Shown piece by piece: positions 5,787 through 10,187 of a stretch of DNA of 10,187 bases. The translations under genes were made by a program, and so were the position numbers. The stretch comes from Chroococcidiopsidaceae cyanobacterium CP_BM_RX_35. Lineage in GTDB: Bacteria > Cyanobacteriota > Cyanobacteriia > Cyanobacteriales > Chroococcidiopsidaceae. The notes beneath the pieces were generated by a model that saw nothing but the letters and a program-made list of their open reading frames with translations, ran no database searches and was not told where the DNA came from. The DNA lies in assembly GCA_019242465.1 (NCBI GenBank), contig JAFAVL010000764.1, positions 1-10,187 of the forward strand. Direction: 5' to 3'. Positions within the stretch are counted from its first letter, which is position 1, and the number at the start of each line of letters is the position of its first letter.

Positions 5787-6674
5787 CTACTTGCCGCTAG
5801 CAGCTAGCTTGGTGTTCTCCGCCAAGTGGATGGTCAGAAAGCGGCGAATATGGTCTGCGATCGCCTTCCCATCTTCTTCCAGAGCAAAATGTCCGGTATC
5901 GAGTAGATGAAACTCAACGTCTTTCAAATCACGCTGGTAAGGATAAGCACCGTCGGCAGGAAAAATGTAATCGTTCTTGCCCCAAACAATCAGGGTCGGA
6001 GGTTGATATTTACGGAAATACTCCTGCCATTGTGGATAGAGCGGTGGATTCGTACCGTAGCTATACAGCAGCGCTAGTTGAATCTCACCGTTGCCGGGAC
6101 GATCGAGGAACAGTTGATCCATGTTCCAGGTGTCGGGGCTAATTGCTTCTGGATTGCGAACACCTTTGGTATATTGCCACTTCGTTGCTTCCAGGGTGAC
6201 AAGGTATTTGAGCTTTTCAGCATTCTCAGACGAACGCTCCTGCCAGTATGCCTTAATGGGTTCCCAGAATTCGCGCAGCCCTTCCTCATAGGCATTACCA
6301 TTCTGCACAATCAGACTTTGTACTCGTTCTGGATATTTAGCCGCAATCCGATAGCCAATAGGTGCACCATAATCCATCACATAAAGGCTGTACTTTTTGA
6401 GATCGATCGCGGCAATGAATTTCTCTACAATCTCAGCCAAGTGATCAAACGTGTAGTCAAATTCATCTACCTTTGGCATCGAACTGTTGCCGTAGCCTGG
6501 ATAGTCAGGTGCAACAAGATGGAATTTATCAGCAAGCGCAAGTATCAAGTTGCGGAACATATGAGACGAAGTTGGGAAGCCGTGCAATAGCAGAATCGTT
6601 GGATTATCACGAGAACCTGCTTCGCGGTAGAAGATATCCAAACCATCGATCGAAACTGTGCGATATGCAGTCAT
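5787..6674 (-). CDS. alpha/beta hydrolase with Asp nucleophile, epoxide hydrolase/haloalkane dehalogenase-like
   Basis: A 295-residue soluble hydrolase. HGFPTSS (31-37) is the oxyanion/HGXP motif. The elbow VMDYG places an aspartate (Asp101) where esterases have Ser, as in epoxide hydrolases and haloalkane dehalogenases. Asp235 (GKND) and His262 (TGHFALEE) complete the triad, with a helical cap between about 130 and 215. Dehalogenases hold the halide with an Asn after HG and a Trp after the nucleophile; here these are Phe33 and Tyr102, so dehalogenation is unlikely. The HGFP form is commoner in epoxide hydrolases, and several cap tyrosines are available (Tyr143, 157, 168), but DYG in place of DWG is unusual. 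AAGGAG sits well before the ATG. It lies 58 bp downstream of the MOSC gene. Exact reaction open. Confidence 0.85.
   Translation of the reverse strand: MTAYRTVSIDGLDIFYREAGSRDNPTILLLHGFPTSSHMFRNLILALADKFHLVAPDYPGYGNSSMPKVDEFDYTFDHLAEIVEKFIAAIDLKKYSLYVMDYGAPIGYRIAAKYPERVQSLIVQNGNAYEEGLREFWEPIKAYWQERSSENAEKLKYLVTLEATKWQYTKGVRNPEAISPDTWNMDQLFLDRPGNGEIQLALLYSYGTNPPLYPQWQEYFRKYQPPTLIVWGKNDYIFPADGAYPYQRDLKDVEFHLLDTGHFALEEDGKAIADHIRRFLTIHLAENTKLAASGK
5857..5864. repeat. HIP1 octamer
   Basis: Exact GCGATCGC inside the Asp-nucleophile hydrolase gene. HIP1 is greatly over-represented in many cyanobacterial genomes. Confidence 0.8.
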
Positions 6675-6732
6675 GAGATTACTCCTTCTGAGTGTATAAA
6701 AATCAAGTGGCAGCGTTTTGTGACAGGTTAAT

Positions 6733-7383
6733 CTATCTCGCGTCCTGACGACGGAGCTGCTCCTGGAAGTAGTCTCGCCAACTTGCAGGTAACGCTTCTA
6801 GTTGAGCAGCACGGTGCAGTAACTCTGGGTTATTTTGCTCACGAACATAAAGCTGAGTGATATCAGCAACTGTGACATTGTTGGTATCCCGGCTCACCAA
6901 CTCTAGAGTGTCTCCGGCTCCGACTTCGCCCTCTTGCAAAACCCGAAAGTAAAATCCGGTGCGACGACTGGCGAGAAATCGTTTCACCATATCCGATCGC
7001 CCAAAGCGAATTCCCAATTTGTAGCAGGGCAGGCGCGGTTGGGTCACCATTAGTTCTACAGCACCGATTTGGAAGCGATCACCAATGTTCAGTTCCTCTT
7101 CCTTAAATCCGGTAACTGTGAAATTCTCACCAAAGATCCCTGGTGTTAGCTCTGTATCAGACAATTCACTGCGCCAGTAATCGTAATGCTCGAATGGATA
7201 GACATATATGGCTTTGTCTGCTCCACCATGAACGGTGAGATCCGCTTGTCGATCGCCATCCAAGTTGAGTTCACGCACCATTACTCTTGCACTAATTGGC
7301 TCTTTGAAAATTCCAGTGCTAACGGTTTTCCCTTTCCAGATTACTTCACGCGGCAGTCCGACGTTGACAGAGACGAGTTGCAT
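6733..7383 (-). CDS. MOSC domain protein, YiiM-like
   Basis: A 216-residue MOSC protein. MOSC proteins bind molybdenum cofactor or carry sulfur; the relative YiiM protects E. coli against N-hydroxylated base analogues such as 6-hydroxylaminopurine. Visible features are the beta-barrel start [14 protein letters not shown], the conserved [20 protein letters not shown] (51-70), GIFGENFTV (82-90) and the conserved cysteine in LPCYKLG (Cys120), the likely cofactor ligand. A C-terminal three-helix domain covers about 170-212. The reading frame stays open to an ATG at 7470, but GGAGT lies five bases before the ATG at 7383 and homology begins there, so the shorter form is used. Length agrees with YiiM (about 220). 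Neighbours are the cupin gene upstream and the Asp-nucleophile hydrolase downstream. Family call strong; physiological substrate unknown. Confidence 0.88.
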   Translation of the reverse strand: MQLVSVNVGLPREVIWKGKTVSTGIFKEPISARVMVRELNLDGDRQADLTVHGGADKAIYVYPFEHYDYWRSELSDTELTPGIFGENFTVTGFKEEELNIGDRFQIGAVELMVTQPRLPCYKLGIRFGRSDMVKRFLASRRTGFYFRVLQEGEVGAGDTLELVSRDTNNVTVADITQLYVREQNNPELLHRAAQLEALPASWRDYFQEQLRRQDAR

Positions 7384-7388
7384 GATTA

Positions 7389-7393
7389 ACTCC
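7389..7393 (-). promoter_or_regulatory. ribosome binding site choosing the ATG at 7383
   Basis: GGAGT five bases before the ATG; it rules in the 216-residue MOSC protein over the 245-residue alternative. Confidence 0.65.
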
Positions 7394-7465
7394 ATTTTGG
7401 ACTTCAAATCCTTCCAGTTTCTCATGATGAGTTTTGGGGTTGTTGAGTTTTGAGAATGATCCGGT

Positions 7466-7508
7466 AACACGGAGATATCTTTGAATAAATTTTCCGTGTC
7501 TCCATGTT
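7466..7508. repeat. inverted repeat of the ACACGGAGA type
   Basis: AACACGGAGA (7466-7475) pairs with TCTCCATGTT (7499-7508) with one mismatch. An alternative 7-bp pairing, ACACGGA (7467-7473) with TCCGTGT (7493-7499), is perfect. It lies in the 144-bp gap between the cupin and MOSC genes. The word ACACGGAGA belongs to the same style of repeat as the CGCGTCTC block at 7994-8100. Confidence 0.5.
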
Positions 7509-7527
7509 GCTGAACACTAACTAATCC

Positions 7528-7959
7528 CTACGGGAGATCTCCAGGTGCACCCAGAATTTCGTCGCCAGTTGCGCTAGAGATGCGATTGAACAATTCCAGG
7601 TCAAATGCCTCATTCTTGTTTAGCGTCCCTGTTGCTTCAATGAGGCGAGCAAAGCCACTGGGTGAAGTAACGACTAACCCGCAAGCGGGTTTATCGCTGA
7701 GTGCAGCAACAACATGGGGTGTGCCGATAGGAATGAAGGCACTTTCACCTGCGCCTAGCACAACCTTATTCTTACCAACCCAGACAGTGAACTCTCCTTC
7801 CAGCACATAAAGTTGTTCTGAATAGCGTGTATGGCGATGGGGTGGAGTCTGTGTACCAGGAGGGAAATAGGCCTCAACCAGGTCGTATTTACCATCAGTC
7901 GTGGTGTGATCGGCGAGGATGGTAACGTGGGTACCAACAAGCCAGAATGATTGTGTCAT
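7528..7959 (-). CDS. cupin domain protein
   Basis: A 143-residue single-domain cupin. The first motif, PPHRHTRYSEQLYVLEG, gives metal ligands His41, His43 and Glu48, with Gly55 closing it. The second motif, PIGTPHVV, gives His82, so a full 3-His/1-Glu metal site is present. Such proteins are small metal-dependent dioxygenases, isomerases or sensors; the layout recalls the quercetin-dioxygenase-like group. About 45 C-terminal residues beyond the barrel (from about 99) are acidic and may form helices. AGGAG precedes the ATG by eight bases, and the 11-mer ATTATTTACTA lies just upstream. It follows the GMC oxidoreductase by 65 bp across a repeat hairpin. Reaction not predictable from sequence. 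Confidence 0.85.
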   Translation of the reverse strand: MTQSFWLVGTHVTILADHTTTDGKYDLVEAYFPPGTQTPPHRHTRYSEQLYVLEGEFTVWVGKNKVVLGAGESAFIPIGTPHVVAALSDKPACGLVVTSPSGFARLIEATGTLNKNEAFDLELFNRISSATGDEILGAPGDLP

Positions 7960-7973
7960 GGAAGTACTCCTAT

Positions 7974-7984
7974 TAGTAAATAAT
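7974..7984. repeat. 11-bp leader element, copy 2
   Basis: TAGTAAATAAT, identical to 5671-5681, located 15 bases upstream of the cupin ATG. A looser relative, AGTAAATTACT, precedes the DUF302 gene. Confidence 0.5.
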
Positions 7985-7993
7985 TTGTTTCAA

Positions 7994-8100
7994 GGACGCG
8001 GGGACGGGGGGATATAGGGAATTTCTACACAATTTCATATCTCCGCGTCTTTGCGTCCTTCCCTCTCCGCGTCCTTCCCACTTTTCCCCTCTCCGCTTTA
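7994..8100. repeat. CGCGTCTC-type repeat block with a 22-bp imperfect hairpin
   Basis: GGACGCGGGGACGG...ATAT (7994-8015) pairs with ATATCTCCGCG...GCGTCC (8037-8058) at 17 of 22 positions. The stop codon of the GMC gene (8025-8027) lies in the loop. To the right, GCGTCCTTCCC occurs twice (8053-8063, 8069-8079) and CTCCGC three times (8041, 8065, 8091). Such blocks are common between genes in filamentous cyanobacteria; here the block reaches into the 3' end of a coding region. Confidence 0.7.
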
Positions 8101-9605
8101 ATTAAATCTGCTGCCTTCTCACCAATCATGATGGTCGGTGCGTTCGTATTTCCCGTGGTGATTGTTGGCATGATGGAGGCATCAACCACACGAAGACCTT
8201 GAACCCCATATACCCGTAGTTCAGGGTCTACCACCGCCATTGAGTCAATCCCCATTTTGCAAGTGCCAACCGGATGCCACACAGTGCTGCAAGTGTCTCG
8301 GATGTAAGCTTCGAGAGCTGCATCACTTTGAATATGGGAACCTGGAGCAATTTCTTTGCCACGAAACTCATCGAAGGCATTGCTCTGAAACAATTGGCGC
8401 ATTAATTTAATTCCCTCAACCAGCTTTTGCACATCGGCTTGATTTTGCAGATAGTTCATCCGAATGGTTGGTGGATCGTTGAGATTAGATGAACGTAAGC
8501 TGACGCTGCCAATATTTTGGGGACGGGTCAAAGAAACTGCACCCGTAAATCCAAAATCAGCGGGAGCATAACCAGGTGATAAGAATTGAATGGGACCGAA
8601 GAAGAATTGCATATCGGGTGTAGCCTCCAAGTTTCCCTTGCTATGCAAAAATAGTCCGGCTTCGACTCCATTACTGGTGATGGCAGGGTGTACATCCTGA
8701 GTGGCTGCTTGAACGACACAAACGAGAATATGATCCTGAAGGTTTTGACCGACCCCCGCTAAATCAACGACGACAGAAATTCCCATCGCTTGCAGATATT
8801 CTGCATCCCCAATACCAGAAAGCATCAGCAGCTTAGGCGAATCAAATGCGCCTGCACTTAAAATCACTTCCTGGTTGACTCTGACCTGGTGCAGAGTGCC
8901 CTCATGCAAGTATTCCACCCCAACGGCGTGAGTGCCTTCAAACAGCAATCGTGTCACCAATCCCTCCGTCTTTACGGTCAAATTGGGACGATGGAAAATG
9001 GGCAGAAGAAAAGCAGTAGCAGCACTATGCCGTTTACCATCCTTGACCGTCAATTGATAGGGTCCCGCCCCTGACTGCTGTATGCCGTTGAAATCAGAAT
9101 TGTAGCTATATCCCATTGACACACAGGCATCTACAAAGCGTTTAGAGACCACAGCAGGGGTGATCAAATCGGTAACGCTCAGCTCCCCATCAACCCCGTG
9201 CAATTCGGATGTGCCTCGTGAGGAGTGCTCCGACTTCTTGAAGTAAGGTAAGACATCCTGATAACTCCATCCGGTATTTCCCAACGACTGCCAGTGATCA
9301 TAATCGTGAGGATTGCCCCGAACATACATCATGAAATTAATCGAACTGCTGCCCCCCAAAACTTTGCCACGGGAACAAAGCATTTTGCGATCGTTGAGGT
9401 ATGATTCTGGCTCTGAGAAATAGCCCCAGTCCACCTCCGAGCCTAGTAGGGTAAAGCAGTCCGCCGGGATTTGAATCTCTGGTTTTGAATCCGGGTTGCC
9501 CGCTTCGAGGAGTAACACGGTTGTGTCATCGTCTTCTGTCAGACGGTTAGCAACTACGCAGCCTGCTGACCCTGCACCAATCACAATATAGTCATAGTGA
9601 GTCAT
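8025..9605 (-). CDS. GMC family FAD oxidoreductase, choline dehydrogenase-like
   Basis: A 526-residue flavoprotein oxidising an alcohol group. From the ATG at 9605: FAD-binding GAGSAG (10-15) with Glu34 (LLLEAG), GMC signature 1 RGKVLGGSSSIN (79-90), signature 2 GAFDSPKLLMLSGIG (252-266), the active-site His444 in HPVGTCKMG and the partner Asn488 in TGNTNAPT. These match BetA/AlkJ-type dehydrogenases. The start is set by GAGGAGG five bases upstream. The frame is open for 10 more codons, but they run through the gap behind the Dps fragment. The last 21 residues, from about 506, are Arg/Lys/Gly-rich (RTRRGKDAKTRRYEIV) and encoded by a dispersed repeat; relatives usually end soon after the EKAADLI helix. 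No signal peptide, so cytosolic or membrane-associated. Substrate unknown. Confidence 0.9.
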   Translation of the reverse strand: MTHYDYIVIGAGSAGCVVANRLTEDDDTTVLLLEAGNPDSKPEIQIPADCFTLLGSEVDWGYFSEPESYLNDRKMLCSRGKVLGGSSSINFMMYVRGNPHDYDHWQSLGNTGWSYQDVLPYFKKSEHSSRGTSELHGVDGELSVTDLITPAVVSKRFVDACVSMGYSYNSDFNGIQQSGAGPYQLTVKDGKRHSAATAFLLPIFHRPNLTVKTEGLVTRLLFEGTHAVGVEYLHEGTLHQVRVNQEVILSAGAFDSPKLLMLSGIGDAEYLQAMGISVVVDLAGVGQNLQDHILVCVVQAATQDVHPAITSNGVEAGLFLHSKGNLEATPDMQFFFGPIQFLSPGYAPADFGFTGAVSLTRPQNIGSVSLRSSNLNDPPTIRMNYLQNQADVQKLVEGIKLMRQLFQSNAFDEFRGKEIAPGSHIQSDAALEAYIRDTCSTVWHPVGTCKMGIDSMAVVDPELRVYGVQGLRVVDASIMPTITTGNTNAPTIMIGEKAADLIKAERGKVGRTRRGKDAKTRRYEIV

Positions 9606-9610
9606 GATAT

Positions 9611-9617
9611 CCTCCTC
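9611..9617 (-). promoter_or_regulatory. ribosome binding site choosing the ATG at 9605
   Basis: GAGGAGG five bases before the ATG of the GMC gene; the strongest such site in the window. Confidence 0.8.
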
Positions 9618-9647
9618 AGTCAGCTTGTACATCAATCCGAGTTGCGG

Positions 9648-9821
9648 TCAGCTCGCTACACCTCCCAGTGTTTGCACCCGTTCACCCAGGGCATCAATTA
9701 ACTCAATTTGTTCCCTGGCATGTTTGTCGAGCAGCAGATGCAGTTGATAAAACGTGTGTCCACGCATCAACCAGTGATGTTTCTTGTAGAGGTGGTAGAG
9801 AATGTTTATTGAGATAACCAT
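9648..9821 (-). pseudogene. dps: Dps (ferritin-like DNA protection protein) internal fragment
   Basis: A 57-residue open frame, starting MVISINILYH and containing KKHHWLMRGHTFYQLHLLL, DKHAREQIELIDALGERVQ and TLGGVAS. It matches the first helices of Dps, which stores iron and shields DNA by oxidising Fe(II) with peroxide. The ferroxidase residues known in E. coli Dps (His51, His63, Asp67, Asp78, Glu82) line up with His16, His28, Asp32, Asp43 and Glu47, all kept. A full protein is about 150-180 residues, so perhaps 30 residues at the front and all later helices are absent. Past GGVA the neighbouring frame reads ELTA, as Dps does several residues later, which suggests a small deletion and frameshift. 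AAGG lies before the ATG, so it may still be translated. It sits 8 bp after the DsbA-like gene. Confidence 0.8.
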
Positions 9822-9829
9822 CAAAAACC

Positions 9830-10187
9830 TTAATTATTTGCAGCAACAATGGCTGCCATTATTTGCTCAATAATCCAGCGATCGAGATAACGAATTCCAT
9901 TGATAAATAAAGCGGGTGCAGCCTCCACTCCACTTTGCAGTCCACCTTCGACATCGGCATTGATGCGATCGGCGTACACTCCCCTAGATAAATCCTGCAA
10001 AAATTGAGAAATATCAAGTCCTAAACGATTGGCATATTCCACTAGATAGCCATTTCCTAACTCTAGTTGCTGAATGAACAACATCTCATGCATTTGCCAA
10101 AACTGCCCTTGAGTCGCAGCGGCTTCCGCAGCTTCGGCTGCTCGTTGAGCATGTGGATGAATTTGTACCTGAGGAAAATGACGGAAG
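9830..10187 (-). CDS. DsbA/thioredoxin-like protein, C-terminal part (5' end outside window)
   Basis: The frame is open from the window edge (first full codon at 10186-10184) to TAA at 9830-9832. It reads FRHFPQVQIHPHAQRAAEAA, then QGQFWQMHEMLF, LGLDISQFLQDL, GVEAAPALFINGIRY and a final helix IIEQIMAAIVAANN. This is the pattern of DsbA-like (Thioredoxin_4) proteins: a strand with FRHFP, a helical insertion, the cis-Pro loop (APALFING, with Pro facing the active site) and the last strand and helix. The CxxC motif should lie upstream, beyond the window, so I cannot tell whether it is intact, whether there is a signal peptide, or whether it is fused to another domain such as an NhaA antiporter, a known arrangement in this family. 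The internal ATG at 10093 is not the true start. Confidence 0.85.
   Translation of the reverse strand, partial: FRHFPQVQIHPHAQRAAEAAEAAATQGQFWQMHEMLFIQQLELGNGYLVEYANRLGLDISQFLQDLSRGVYADRINADVEGGLQSGVEAAPALFINGIRYLDRWIIEQIMAAIVAANN

Noticed and set aside
6078..6590. A 170-codon open frame on the + strand.
   Set aside because: It lies wholly opposite the well-supported Asp-nucleophile hydrolase gene, has no recognisable domain, and is best explained as an antisense shadow.
7384..7470. A 29-residue N-terminal extension of the MOSC protein.
   Set aside because: MOSC similarity begins at MQLVSVNVG, a ribosome site is in place for it, and the extension would run into the inverted repeat at 7466.
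7994..8100. A CRISPR array.
   Set aside because: The repeated words are short, irregularly spaced and degenerate, without uniform spacers; no cas genes are present.
3281..9605. A biosynthetic gene cluster for a natural product.
   Set aside because: There are tailoring-like enzymes (GMC, cupin, hydrolases) but no scaffold-making enzyme, carrier protein, precursor peptide or exporter.
1..10187. tRNA, rRNA or riboswitch genes.
   Set aside because: No cloverleaf, rRNA-like or recognised riboswitch sequence was seen on either strand by reading; a covariance-model scan would be the decisive test.

Overview
The window looks like cyanobacterial chromosome, most likely from a filamentous or related lineage. 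It holds at least two exact HIP1 octamers (GCGATCGC, at 2248 and 5857) and several near-HIP1 sites. It also has short palindromic dispersed repeats of a cyanobacterial style, including a 40-bp element with GCCAGT/ACTGGC ends and blocks rich in CGCGTCTC/GGAGACGCGG. No database search was possible, so the taxonomic call is inference.

Layout. Bases 1-335 on the + strand are the decayed 3' end of an IS5-type transposase gene, with two frameshifts and a 40-bp palindromic repeat inserted beside a 5-bp direct duplication. Everything else runs on the minus strand. Transcription therefore goes from high to low coordinates: a DsbA/thioredoxin-like protein cut by the window edge (9830-10187), a Dps fragment too short to be a working gene (9648-9821), a GMC flavin oxidoreductase (8025-9605), a cupin protein (7528-7959), a YiiM-like MOSC protein (6733-7383), an Asp-nucleophile alpha/beta hydrolase (5787-6674), an HSL-family esterase (4656-5651), an isochorismatase-like cysteine hydrolase (3867-4508), a DUF6130-type protein (3281-3700) overlapping an RclA-like flavin disulfide reductase (1903-3291), a DUF302 protein (1432-1821) and a 6-phosphogluconate dehydrogenase of the short YqeC/Gnd type (349-1386).

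How the genes may work together. No natural-product core enzyme and no defence or phage system is visible. The set reads as an accessory redox and electrophile-stress island: a thiol-disulfide protein, a remnant of a ferroxidase, an RclA-like reductase (the family behind reactive-chlorine resistance in E. coli), an NADPH-producing dehydrogenase, a MOSC protein of a detoxification family, and several small-molecule hydrolases and oxidoreductases. This shared purpose is inferred from family knowledge and the common orientation. Gaps of 40-170 bp and several hairpins mean it could be several transcription units.

The most notable sequence-level observations are: (i) a pair of compensating frameshifts that puts about 18 codons of the isochorismatase-like gene out of frame; (ii) the Dps internal fragment with all five expected ferroxidase-site residues kept; (iii) a GMC C-terminal tail encoded by a repeat; (iv) the repeat insertion in the transposase pseudogene; and (v) two tandem inverted repeats in front of the esterase gene.
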